Positions 1 to 8,903 of a stretch of 59,605 bases of DNA are shown here, piece by piece. Numbering within the stretch: the stretch's first letter is position 1; every line of letters begins with the position of its first letter. Both the position numbers and the translations under genes were made by a program. The stretch is from Planctomycetaceae bacterium (lineage in GTDB: Bacteria > Planctomycetota > Planctomycetia > Planctomycetales > Planctomycetaceae). The stretch covers positions 1 to 59,605 of the forward strand of contig OMIV01000121.1 in NCBI GenBank assembly GCA_900299185.1. Reading direction: 5' to 3'. Under the pieces are notes generated by a model that saw only the letters and a list, made by a program, of their open reading frames with translations, searched no databases and was not told where the DNA came from.

Positions 1-89
1 CCTACGGGGAGAGGGGGCGAGGATGAGGGGCGATTGCAATCAAAGCCTTTCCTACTAAGCCCCTCATCCTCGCCCCCTCTCCCCGTAGG
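1..89. repeat. Perfect GC-rich inverted repeat, 31-bp arms
   Basis: Bases 1-31 are an exact reverse complement of bases 59-89, separated by 27 bases that contain the small palindrome GATTGCAATC. In RNA this makes a very stable hairpin about 50 bases beyond the scpA stop codon. A related, less perfect element with the same GGGGC(G/A)ATTGCAATCA core lies near 51,113. It is likely a dispersed planctomycete repeat, and it may also protect or terminate the scpA transcript. The window starts inside or at the edge of the element, so it may extend further left. Confidence 0.85.
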
Positions 90-137
90 GACGAGGGGAG
101 TAAGACAGACTTGCCACTCGTCGTGTCTTCTAGCTTG

Positions 138-950
138 CTACTCAGCAGCGGTCTTTATGGGCTCGGAAGCGCCCTCGCCAGCCAGATGGGGGAGCGGCGG
201 GCCGTCGGCGTTTTCTTCCAGCGGCGGCATGACCCAGATCTCACCAAAGTCTTGGTCCTGAGTCGCGCGGAAGTAGTAGTGACGCAGCAGTTCCAAGATC
301 GCCAAGAAGATGCCGACGATCTTGCTGCGCTGAGTCACGTCTTCGAACAGCGTCGTAAACGCGACTTTACCTTCGGCTTTGACCTGAGCGCCGATGCGTT
401 CGACATAGACCGAGATCGGAGTGTCGTCGTCGCGAATCTTCGTCTCTTTCTCGACGACCTTCTTTTCCAACACGCGAGCCAGCGCACTCACCAAGTCCCA
501 CAACTCGACTTCCTTGATGAGGTCGTTAGAGGGGTCGTTCGTCACATCGGGGCGATCGTTAGCTAAGCGCGGGTACTGCTGCTGCCACTCGGCAGCATGC
601 TCTTCCAACAACACAGCCGCGTCTTTGTATTTGCGGTACTCAAGCAACTGCTTGATGAGGTCCGTGCGCGGATCGTTCTCGGCTAGCGTTTCTGTCGCGA
701 CCTCTTCCTCAGCCGGGTTCGGCAACACCAGCCGGCTTTTGATCTCGGCCAGAGTACTCGCCATCAGGACGAATTCACCGACGAGTTCCAGGTCGATCAG
801 CTCCAGCACGTCCAAGAAGTTGGAGAACTGCTTTGCAATGCGGGCGATCGGGAGATTGCGGACGTCGAGTTCGTCTCGGCGAACCAAGAACAACAACAGG
901 TCGAGCGGCCCTTTGAAGATGTCGAGATCAACTTTGTAAGTGGTCGTCAC
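138..950 (-). CDS. scpA: Segregation and condensation protein A (kleisin)
   Basis: ScpA is the kleisin subunit of the bacterial SMC-ScpAB condensin, which bridges the SMC heads and helps compact and segregate the chromosome. The 270-residue product has the family's typical N-terminus (VDLDIFKGPLDLLL, then a FLVRRDELDVRNLPIA segment) and a C-terminal winged-helix-like end (LAILELLRHYYF). The start is a GTG that places this motif close to the N-terminus, as in homologues; no better ATG is in frame. It is the last gene of a leftward run with the HEAT-repeat and coiled-coil genes at 1110-6850. ScpB, its usual partner, would be expected downstream but lies outside the window if present. The last 30 residues or so are a variable tail rich in Pro, Glu and Ala. 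Confidence 0.95.
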   Translation of the reverse strand: MTTTYKVDLDIFKGPLDLLLFLVRRDELDVRNLPIARIAKQFSNFLDVLELIDLELVGEFVLMASTLAEIKSRLVLPNPAEEEVATETLAENDPRTDLIKQLLEYRKYKDAAVLLEEHAAEWQQQYPRLANDRPDVTNDPSNDLIKEVELWDLVSALARVLEKKVVEKETKIRDDDTPISVYVERIGAQVKAEGKVAFTTLFEDVTQRSKIVGIFLAILELLRHYYFRATQDQDFGEIWVMPPLEENADGPPLPHLAGEGASEPIKTAAE

Positions 951-988
951 GGGACACTCTCGATCTCGTTCATGGGCGGCGTGCCAAG

Positions 989-1041
989 CTCAACCGCGGA
1001 GCGATTGAGCTACGTAGGCGAGTCGGTCGGCGACTCGCTTA
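989..1041. repeat. Twin-hairpin repeat, copy 1 (degenerate)
   Basis: This is a diverged copy of a repeat built of two small hairpins around a CTACGTAG centre. It lies about 70 bases downstream of the stop codon of the HEAT-repeat gene. Other copies are near 12,126, 20,726, 24,862 and 26,532. Here one arm is mutated (GGTCGGCGAC where other copies have GCTCCGCGAC). Confidence 0.8.
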
Positions 1042-1109
1042 AGGCAACAGTATCGCAACTAGGAGAGTTCGACGGACTAACTATCCGTCTTACTGCTCGC
1101 CGTAAGTGC

Positions 1110-4100
1110 CTACGCCGCCTTCCGGGCACTCGTCTTAATCCGATCAATCGAGCTTGCTGCAGCCGAACGGACCTTTTCGACTCGGTCACGCACCGCTCGT
1201 TCGAGTGCTGGAATCGCGTCGCTGGCAATTGTTCCCAGTCGGCCCAGAGCGACCGCAGAGTTGCGGCGAACGTCCATGTCGGGATCAGACAGAGCCATCA
1301 CCAACGCAGGCATGGATTCAGACGCTGATGCTCCGATACGACCAAGGGCCGATGCGGCACTGCGTCGCACGACCACGTCTTCGTCACGCAATGATGCGGA
1401 CAATGTTCGCACAGCATCGCGAGCCAATGCGCCCAATCGATCCAGCGAATCCGCAGCACAGCGTCGGACTTCGGCATCTCGTTCAACCAAGCATGCCACG
1501 AGTCCCGGCACGGCAGCGACACCCACTTGAGCCAACGCCGCAGCAGCTTGCCATCGCACATCAGCTTCCACGTCACGCAGACATTGCACCAACACCGGCA
1601 CGGCATCCTTCGCCGCAGGACCAATCGCACCAATCGCGATCGCGGCCTTCGCACGCACGACACTTTCGGGATCTCGCAACGCGGCTTTGAGCGGCGAGAT
1701 CGCTCCCACTGCATCGCGTCCCATTGCACCGATCGCCGAAGCAGCTCGATTCCGAGTTTCAACATCCGTGTCGGCCAACGCACGAGCCAAGCCCGGCAAG
1801 ACCAACTCCGGTCGACTACCAATCCGTCCCATCGCCGAGACGACTTCGCGTCGCACATCCACGTCGCTGTCGGTCAACGAATGAGTGAGTGCTGGAATCG
1901 AAACTTCTGCACACGCACCAATGCGACCCAGAGCAGCGGCTGCTCGGCGACGCACTTCCGCCTGCGTATCGACCAACGCTCGGCAGAGTGCCGGTAACGC
2001 CGCGTCGCCATAACCGCCCAACGCCGAGACCGTTCGTTCGCGAATGTTGGCATCGCCCGATTTCAGCAACAGTTCCAATTCGGCCAACGGTCGCTCGTCC
2101 ACAGCCTTCGGCTCAGGAGCTTCCGTTTGCTGAGCAGCTTGATGCAGCAAGCTCGGAACTGCCGCCAAACCAATCCCGCTCAAGGCAGCGGTCGCGGCTT
2201 TACGAACTTCGGAATCAGAGTCTTCCAAGGCTCGCGTCAGCATGGGCACTGCTGCGAGATCGATCTTTCCGAGCGACGACACTACCGCTCGTCGCACCAT
2301 CACATCAGAGTCACTCAACATGCGACTGAGTTCGTTAACCGCCGCCTTCGATGTCGGTCCCAGTTGTCCCAACGACCGAGCTGCCTGACAGCGAACTTCA
2401 GGTTCAAGGTCTTTGAGCGCGGACTTCAACGGCACCACGCACTCGGGCCACGTTGCTCCCACTTCTCCCAACGACCAGCATGCAAAAAGTCTTACAGTCG
2501 CATCAGGATCGCTGGCTGCTTCGCACAAGGCTCGCACCACTGCGGTCTCGCTGCAGCGAATTTGACCGAGCGACTTCGCGGCTGCTTGTCGGACGCTGCG
2601 TGCATCGTCGACGACTCGTTGAGCCAACAAGCCCGCCGCCTTTTCAGACTGAGGACCAATGCGTCCCAATGCTGTCGCGGCTGCAGTTCGACATTCGGAA
2701 TGATGATCGTCGAGCATCTGAATCAGGCGCGGAATCGCATCGACTGACAGCGGGCCTAATCGTCCCAATGCCATCGCTGCTGCACGACGCACATCAGCAA
2801 CATTGTCTTCGAGTGCTCGCGTCAAGGGACCAACAGCCTTCTCATCAATGCGAGCAATTGCCATTGCCGCCAAGCGACAGACTTCAGCATCGGAATCATC
2901 GACCGTCTTAACGACCGCCGGCTGAATCGCGTTTTGCATCTGAGCCATCGCCAACACTGCACTGCGACGCACAGTGACGTCGAGATCTTCCAGCGACTCA
3001 GCCAACGATGGAATCACTTGCAGCAAGAGTTCGGAGAGTTCTTGAGCGGCTCGACGTCGAGTTTCGACATCACCTCGCTCCAAAGCTGCAGTCAGCTTCG
3101 GCACAGCCACCAACATGGCCGCGCCCACATCTTCGACAGCAGCAAACATGGAACTCGGAGTTGTCGTCTTCGCCATCGGCGGTGCATCGAAGTCGTAGTC
3201 CGGCAACGCCCCCAAAGACTGCTCGGCCTTCGCGACCAATGCCGCCTTACCACGTTCGAAAGGCACGACCCACGGTTCCTCAACAGCAGTGTCTTCAGCC
3301 GAAACATCGATCTCGGGCAAAGTCGCTTCTTCAGCTTTTGCTTCGACTGATTCCGACGCTTCAACACTGGCGACAGCAACGGCCGCAGCCATCGCTTCGA
3401 CTGAACTCGCCATGTTTGTGTCTGTCCCAACGACTGCTTCGCTGGTCTGAGCTTCCAATGGCGTGGTGAGATCCACCGAGTTCGGTAGCACTCCCATGTT
3501 TGCTCCACCCGACACCACGATCAGAGATTGAATGGTGTCATAGGCGTACTCGCGACGAACGACTTCTTGCACGATCGAGGGCACGCGATGCCAATCATCG
3601 ACCACCACCAGCAAGCGTCCCGATGCCAGCAACGTCTTCACCCAACGCACTGACCACACCTGCGAATCAACCGGCAACCGAGACAACTCGGATTGCACAA
3701 TCTCGACCAACAGCTCGGTATTCGCTTCGAGCTCGACGACAGGAGCATCAACGAAGGCACTGCCATCGCTCGTTGGCTCTTTGGTCGGATGCACTCGATC
3801 AAAGCTCAGCCGATCCAAGACGACGGGCATCATGCGATGTCGCTTCACGCGATCACCGGCGTTGGCCGCGAGACTCCAATTCAACAAACGAGTCAGCGTC
3901 GAACTATCCCACCGCCGACTTTCGCCGCTGATGACGACAGCAAACTGACCGGCCGGCAACATCGATTTGAGGGACTCGGGAGTGCCATCGAGCTGGCAGT
4001 TATCACACAGCAACGGCCACTCGTTGGAGTCATAGATCCCCAGCCCGTTCCACTCTTCGAAGGCTGCGACATGTTGATCGACCCAACGATCGATCACACG

Positions 4101-4490
4101 ACGATGTGTGGCAAACGGACGCAACAGAATGAGATGCGAGAGCGTCCAACCGGTCTTCTCGCCGGTCAGTCGATCGTCGAGCCTCTTCAAAGCCAGTGGC
4201 TTCAAACCCAACGTCAAAAACCAAACTGACAACCAGGCCACGAGCCAGCACTCAATCGCTCCCAACGACCACGTCAGAATGCGACCAAGCGACCAAGCGG
4301 ATGGTGCCGTTGTGGCCTGGGCGGGTTGCTCAGCAGGAGTGATCTCCGTTGCCGATTGAGCGTCAACCGCGAGCACACCCGGCACTGTCACTGCTGTCTC
4401 GACTTCAGCGGCTGACAACATGCAAAAGCTGATCGGCAAGAGCAGATAGGCGACCAACGCGGCCCATAAGAGATGCTTCGATTGCTTCAC
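1110..4490 (-). CDS. Membrane-anchored HEAT-repeat protein with NTPase-like N-terminal region
   Basis: The 1126-residue product starts at a GTG preceded by GGGATGGAACC, which puts a hydrophobic signal or anchor segment at residues 6-25. A second membrane segment spans about 72-96. Residues 180-300 look like a decayed P-loop domain: a strand followed by GESRRWDSST near residue 189, where a Walker A would be, and LLVVVDD near 293-299, a good Walker B. A low-complexity Ala/Glu/Val linker follows. From about residue 450 to the end come roughly twenty PBS/HEAT repeats (pattern D-DVRRxAAxALGRIG), a scaffold for protein-protein contacts. It is co-oriented with the coiled-coil gene upstream and scpA downstream. 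Its partner and function are unknown. The NTPase reading is inference from two motifs only. Confidence 0.8.
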   Translation of the reverse strand: MKQSKHLLWAALVAYLLLPISFCMLSAAEVETAVTVPGVLAVDAQSATEITPAEQPAQATTAPSAWSLGRILTWSLGAIECWLVAWLSVWFLTLGLKPLALKRLDDRLTGEKTGWTLSHLILLRPFATHRRVIDRWVDQHVAAFEEWNGLGIYDSNEWPLLCDNCQLDGTPESLKSMLPAGQFAVVISGESRRWDSSTLTRLLNWSLAANAGDRVKRHRMMPVVLDRLSFDRVHPTKEPTSDGSAFVDAPVVELEANTELLVEIVQSELSRLPVDSQVWSVRWVKTLLASGRLLVVVDDWHRVPSIVQEVVRREYAYDTIQSLIVVSGGANMGVLPNSVDLTTPLEAQTSEAVVGTDTNMASSVEAMAAAVAVASVEASESVEAKAEEATLPEIDVSAEDTAVEEPWVVPFERGKAALVAKAEQSLGALPDYDFDAPPMAKTTTPSSMFAAVEDVGAAMLVAVPKLTAALERGDVETRRRAAQELSELLLQVIPSLAESLEDLDVTVRRSAVLAMAQMQNAIQPAVVKTVDDSDAEVCRLAAMAIARIDEKAVGPLTRALEDNVADVRRAAAMALGRLGPLSVDAIPRLIQMLDDHHSECRTAAATALGRIGPQSEKAAGLLAQRVVDDARSVRQAAAKSLGQIRCSETAVVRALCEAASDPDATVRLFACWSLGEVGATWPECVVPLKSALKDLEPEVRCQAARSLGQLGPTSKAAVNELSRMLSDSDVMVRRAVVSSLGKIDLAAVPMLTRALEDSDSEVRKAATAALSGIGLAAVPSLLHQAAQQTEAPEPKAVDERPLAELELLLKSGDANIRERTVSALGGYGDAALPALCRALVDTQAEVRRRAAAALGRIGACAEVSIPALTHSLTDSDVDVRREVVSAMGRIGSRPELVLPGLARALADTDVETRNRAASAIGAMGRDAVGAISPLKAALRDPESVVRAKAAIAIGAIGPAAKDAVPVLVQCLRDVEADVRWQAAAALAQVGVAAVPGLVACLVERDAEVRRCAADSLDRLGALARDAVRTLSASLRDEDVVVRRSAASALGRIGASASESMPALVMALSDPDMDVRRNSAVALGRLGTIASDAIPALERAVRDRVEKVRSAAASSIDRIKTSARKAA

Positions 4491-4591
4491 GGTTCCATCC
4501 CTGTTGTTTGCTGTGACACGGGCATCCTGCCCGCGATGACTTTCCGAATTCGCACCAACCGTAAGTCGGTGCCGTGAGATCAACTCATGGA

Positions 4592-6850
4592 CTATGTGCC
4601 GACGGTCGTGGTGGCTTTGGAGAACGACGCTAAGTCCTGTAATTGCGATTGCAGTTCGCCCAGCTTGGCTCGGTATTGCTCGAGCGCTGCTCGACGTCCT
4701 GCATGTGCTTCTGGTTGAAGTGTTCGAACTTCATAACTGTCCGCACGAGCTGACAAAGATTCGGCCAACTCGTCGGCTTCGTAAGGATTCGTGCGATAAG
4801 CCGATTCCACGGTCAGTCGCTTCTGAGCCAACTCAATTTGCAACCGCAGATCTTGCTCGACTTGTCGAACGCGAACTTGTGACTCGGCTTCTTGTTGAGC
4901 GACCTTCTGAGCATGCAATCGTTCGCGTTGAGTTAGCTCTGCTTCGCGCTGACGAATCGACGTCTCGAACTCCAAGCGGCGTCGTTCCAACACGGCTTCG
5001 ACTTCCAAACGACGACGTTCGAAGTTGGCTTCCAACTCCTGACTTCGTCGTTCGAGATTCGCTTCGAAGGTCGTTGCTCGCTCTTCGCGTTCCAGTTGAA
5101 GCTGACGTTTCTCAGTCGCGATTCTGGCGGTGACTTCATCGTGCTCCTGCTGAAGCAACCGTCGCTCTGCCGTGATGTTCGCGGTGAGTTCATCGCGCTC
5201 TTGCTGCAACAAACGCCGGTCGGCAGCGACAGTGGCAGCCATCGCTTCCAGCTCTTGTTGAGCATGGATGATCCGCTGGGTCTGCTCGTTGACTGCGGCG
5301 ACTTGCTCGGCCTGCTCGGCACGACATTGATCGAACTCAGCTTGGATCGCCTCTCGCTCTTGTTGGAGAGCCGCTTTGACGGCTTCTCGTTCCTCTTGCA
5401 GAGCGGCTCGCTTCTCCAACAACTCTGCTTCGAGTTCTTGTCGTTTGCGATCGGCATAACCCACTTGCTCGCGTTCCAGTCGATCGATCTCGGCACGCTG
5501 AGCGTCGAGTCGAGCACGCTCACGTTCCACGAGCGCAGCGATCTCGGCGCGAGCTTTCTCGACAGCTTCTTGATGAGCCGTCTGAAGTTCGCGGACCTGA
5601 GCTTCGAGCTTCTCGCGACGTGCCGAGAGTTCATTGACCTGATCGCGCACTGAAATAGCTTCGCGATTAATGGTCTCGCGCAGAGTCGTCAGTTCGAGCT
5701 TCTCGTCTTCGTAGCGCGTGGACCATTCCGCTTGCTCGCGTTGCAAAGTGGCTTTCGCGGCTTCGATCTCACGAACTTGAGTCTCGCGCTGAGTTCGCAA
5801 TTCCGTTCGTTCTTCGAGTCGCTCGCGAGCGAACTCTTCACGACGTTGTTCCAGATCTCGTTCCGAGGTTCGCAGACGATCTTCGATCACCTTCTCTTCG
5901 GCTCGAATGCGCTCCTCGAACGCGCGTTCTTCATTGCGGCGACGCTCGGCAAATTCTCGTTCGTGCTGGGCCTGCTCTTCTTCAAAGGCCGCTCGCGCAT
6001 TCTCAATCTCTTGCTTGGCAGCCAATCGTTCGGAAGCCAATTCAGTGATGCGTCGATCGCAGTCCTCGATCATGCGACGAGAACGATCGAGCTGATCCAA
6101 TGACTCATCAGCGCGGCGAGCACGCTGCTCTTCGACGGTACGACGCAGTTCGGCAACTTCAGCCTGCAGACGATCCGCTTCTGACGTTCGCAACCGCAGC
6201 TCCGCCTCAGCCACTTGCAGCAGTTTGGAGTGTCGCGCGAACTCACTTTCAAACTTCGCGCGCAACTCAGTCTCGACCAGCGACGCTTGCCGCGATGCTC
6301 GGGAACGAAGTTGTTCGACCTCAGCACTGATCTCGTCTTCGCGCGTCTGCAGCCGACGCTCCCAAAGTTCCAACTGCCGAGCCCGCTCTGCATGACGCTC
6401 TTCCCAGCGCAGTTGCTCATCCAAGAGCTGTCGGTCGACTGGCTGGTGACGAACAGCCGGCGCTTGGCGTTCGGATTGCGACCGAGCAGATTCGGTCGGT
6501 CGTTGTTCGGTGTCTCGTTCGCGACGCAGCCGGCTCATGGCTTCGCGAGCTTCGTCGAGATCTCCAACTTGCAGCGCGAGATCGACGGTGTTGAGAGCTT
6601 CGGAATCATGGTCGTCGTTGACGAATCGCAAGGAGTGCGCGGCGGTGTGAGGCTCGTCATAGCGTTCATTCGAACGAGCCTCTCGACGGGCTCGCGGTGC
6701 TGGTTCGAGAATCTCGTTGGACGACGTCCCGATTTCCGAACGCAAGCGAGCCGCGATTTCACCGGCTTCTTGTAAAAATTGCTTCTCGTCGAAGTTCCCC
6801 AATCGGGCACTTTCGCGATCGAGGGAGAAGGCTTTTACTAGTCGACCCAT
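4592..6850 (-). CDS. Long coiled-coil protein
   Basis: The 752-residue product is almost wholly alpha-helical coiled coil, rich in Glu, Arg, Gln, Leu and Ala. It begins at the ATG at 6850 with a strong GGAAGAG ribosome site. The first 70 or so residues (MGRLVKAFSLDRE) may be globular; residues 130-700 are continuous coil. Internal repetition is clear: an RRLLQQE-DE-TA-I unit occurs in tandem around residues 560-610, followed by ERR(R/S)-E-EA-units of 11 residues, typical of hendecad coils. There are no SMC-type ATPase heads and no membrane segment. The gene is first in the run leading to the HEAT-repeat gene and scpA. A structural, filament or tethering role is an inference; a second, longer protein of the same style is at 51,212-54,313. 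Confidence 0.8.
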   Translation of the reverse strand: MGRLVKAFSLDRESARLGNFDEKQFLQEAGEIAARLRSEIGTSSNEILEPAPRARREARSNERYDEPHTAAHSLRFVNDDHDSEALNTVDLALQVGDLDEAREAMSRLRRERDTEQRPTESARSQSERQAPAVRHQPVDRQLLDEQLRWEERHAERARQLELWERRLQTREDEISAEVEQLRSRASRQASLVETELRAKFESEFARHSKLLQVAEAELRLRTSEADRLQAEVAELRRTVEEQRARRADESLDQLDRSRRMIEDCDRRITELASERLAAKQEIENARAAFEEEQAQHEREFAERRRNEERAFEERIRAEEKVIEDRLRTSERDLEQRREEFARERLEERTELRTQRETQVREIEAAKATLQREQAEWSTRYEDEKLELTTLRETINREAISVRDQVNELSARREKLEAQVRELQTAHQEAVEKARAEIAALVERERARLDAQRAEIDRLEREQVGYADRKRQELEAELLEKRAALQEEREAVKAALQQEREAIQAEFDQCRAEQAEQVAAVNEQTQRIIHAQQELEAMAATVAADRRLLQQERDELTANITAERRLLQQEHDEVTARIATEKRQLQLEREERATTFEANLERRSQELEANFERRRLEVEAVLERRRLEFETSIRQREAELTQRERLHAQKVAQQEAESQVRVRQVEQDLRLQIELAQKRLTVESAYRTNPYEADELAESLSARADSYEVRTLQPEAHAGRRAALEQYRAKLGELQSQLQDLASFSKATTTVGT

Positions 6851-7134
6851 TTTTCCATCTCTTCCAGTGTGTAGCGCGAGTTCGCACACAAAGAGTGCTC
6901 AACCATCGGGTTTATCGACCGTATCGGTCAGTGCGATTGAGCCAATTCGTCCGATTGCGAAGAATCGGAAGATGGCGGCGACTTTGCGGGCGCGTTTCGC
7001 GACGAAATGGCGATGGGAGGACATCCCTTCTATTCTTCTGGCCCCGCTGGCGACCAGGTCCGGTTGAGACTCACCTCATTCAACGAACGATGGCGCCGAC
7101 TTCTCTCCTTCCTCTTGTTTGCAAGGTGCTGCTC

Positions 7135-8004
7135 ATGAAACTGGCTCGATTTCTTCTGCTCGCTCTGTGCGCGATTGGCGTCATTCCCAGCGTTACCGCG
7201 ACGGCCCAGGAAGGTGCGAAGAAAGCTCGCGTGCTGATGGTGACTCACAGCAAAGAGTTCACTCACGGTCCCGTGAAGCGCAAGGGAACGGACCTCGCCT
7301 TGTCCGAAGTCTCGATCACTCAATTGGGCCAGCAGTCGGGACTCTTCACCACCAACTGCACCCAGAACATGGCCGACTTCAACAAAGAGAACTTGCAGAA
7401 CTACGACATCGTTTGCTTCTACACACAGGCCGCCGCACCGCTGGGGATCAAGCAAGAAGATGCCGAATACTTCACCAACGTCTGGCTGAAGCAGAAGGGA
7501 CATGCCTTCGTCGGCTTTCACTCCGCGACCGACACCGCTCGCAATGAAGACCCCAAAGAAGCGTGGTATCGCGAGATGATCGGCGGCACGTTCAATGGTC
7601 ATCCGTGGAACGCGGGCGAGCTAGTCACCGTCACCGTCCACGACACCAAGCATCCCTCAACGAAGCACTTGGGTGACGAGTTCCAAATCAAGGACGAGAT
7701 CTACCAATACAAGCATTGGAAGCCCGAGAACGTGCATGTCCTTCTGAGCCTCAACATGGCGAAGTGTACGACCAAGGCTCCGTACCAAGTGCCAGTCGCG
7801 TGGGTGAAGAACTGGGGCGAAGGTAAGATTTTCTACAGCAACCTCGGCCATAATGATTCGACCTGGGCTGATAAGCGCTTCCAACAACACGTCGAAGGTG
7901 GCTTCCGCTGGGTGCTGAACCTAGAAACGGGCGATGCAACTCCGAACCCAGACGTCTCCGCTGCGCAAGACAAGAAGTCGAAGGAAGACGCCGCGAAGAA
8001 GTAG
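7135..8004 (+). CDS. Secreted ThuA-like domain protein
   Basis: The 289-residue protein has a signal peptide (MKLARFLLLALCAIGV, cleavage near the Ala-Gln at 24-25) and a ThuA-like class I glutamine amidotransferase fold. The start at 7135 is chosen because it gives this signal peptide; the open frame extends upstream without coding character. Visible ThuA features are the first strand KKARVLMVTHSKEFTHG, the central KGHAFVGFHSATDT and the late VPVAWVKNWGEGKIFYSNLGHND. ThuA-like proteins in planctomycetes are linked to trehalose or other sugar use, but the substrate here is not known. A Rho-independent terminator follows at 8074. It is transcribed divergently from the coiled-coil gene. Confidence 0.85.
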   Translation: MKLARFLLLALCAIGVIPSVTATAQEGAKKARVLMVTHSKEFTHGPVKRKGTDLALSEVSITQLGQQSGLFTTNCTQNMADFNKENLQNYDIVCFYTQAAAPLGIKQEDAEYFTNVWLKQKGHAFVGFHSATDTARNEDPKEAWYREMIGGTFNGHPWNAGELVTVTVHDTKHPSTKHLGDEFQIKDEIYQYKHWKPENVHVLLSLNMAKCTTKAPYQVPVAWVKNWGEGKIFYSNLGHNDSTWADKRFQQHVEGGFRWVLNLETGDATPNPDVSAAQDKKSKEDAAKK

Positions 8005-8073
8005 TCGCTGCCGCAGGACTTGGCTGCCAGACAAGGTTCCAAGTCACTGTTTCAAGCGCCGCATAAAACAATC

Positions 8074-8112
8074 GAGGGACGGTCTCCATAACGGAAACCG
8101 TCCCTCTACTTT
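8074..8112 (+). terminator. Rho-independent terminator after the ThuA-like gene
   Basis: GAGGGACGGT and ACCGTCCCTC pair into a strong stem with a short loop, followed by TACTTTTG. It lies 70 bases downstream of the ThuA-like stop codon. Confidence 0.8.
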
Positions 8113-8238
8113 TGCCAGGTGAGACTTCCCCGGCAATTCGATGTTGCTGTAGGCGCCGCTCACTGTTTGCATTCGGTGGTGGGGTATGAGTTCGGCGACT
8201 TCAGCAGAGCCTCTCATCAAGGCGTGTCTTCCGAAGAG

Positions 8239-8775
8239 TTATTCAATCGGTAGCGTGTAAACTAAAGCGCCGATGGCTTGTCCGGCCTTCACGTCTTTGT
8301 AGTTGTCGTGACACATGACGCACTTATCCATCACGACTGGAACGGCAGTCGCGGCTCGCAGGTAAGGCTTGCCATCCTTCGAGATCACGGCATCGACATA
8401 ACCCTTGCCGCCCTTGATCTCCTTCAAAGCCGACTTCTCCCAGTCGTCATTCGCCACGTTCTCGTCGTTGTATGGCTTGCCGCTGACATCCAGCAGTTCG
8501 ACTTCGTGCCAGCCCTTCTCCTTCATCGCCTTGAAGAGCAACTTGGCTGCTGTGCCTGCTGATGCCGTTTGCTTGTCGTTGACGTAGTGCTTGGTGACCA
8601 ATACGACCGTCGTCTTGTAGAGGTCGTCTAACATACGAACTTGTTTCTTAGCTGCGTCAACTTGAGCCTTTGTAGGCTCGGCTTTCTTGTCTTGAGCGGT
8701 CACAAACATGCTGACCGATGTAGCGGTCAGGCAAGCTGCAGCGACGCAAGCAATCCAACGGCGAGATGACTTCAT
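8239..8775 (-). CDS. Tll0287-like (DUF3365) haem-binding protein
   Basis: A 178-residue exported protein. The N-terminus (MKSSRRWIACVAAACLTATSVS) is a signal peptide. The body matches the Tll0287-like/DUF3365 domain: a helical start, a DW-KSALKEIKGGKGY segment, and a single CVMCH c-type haem motif at residues 152-156 near the C-terminus, as usual for the family. Such proteins are periplasmic single-haem sensors or electron carriers; the partner is not evident here. The start has an excellent GGAGGA ribosome site. Confidence 0.85.
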   Translation of the reverse strand: MKSSRRWIACVAAACLTATSVSMFVTAQDKKAEPTKAQVDAAKKQVRMLDDLYKTTVVLVTKHYVNDKQTASAGTAAKLLFKAMKEKGWHEVELLDVSGKPYNDENVANDDWEKSALKEIKGGKGYVDAVISKDGKPYLRAATAVPVVMDKCVMCHDNYKDVKAGQAIGALVYTLPIE

Positions 8776-8903
8776 AACGCTCTTCCTCCGAATGCAAGAA
8801 TGCAGACAAATCGGGTTCTGTCACACGATCGAACCCCACCAAAATGAGTCCAGATCAAATTACGGATAGATTCGTCTGATTTCAATACCAGCTTGAGGCA
8901 ATC

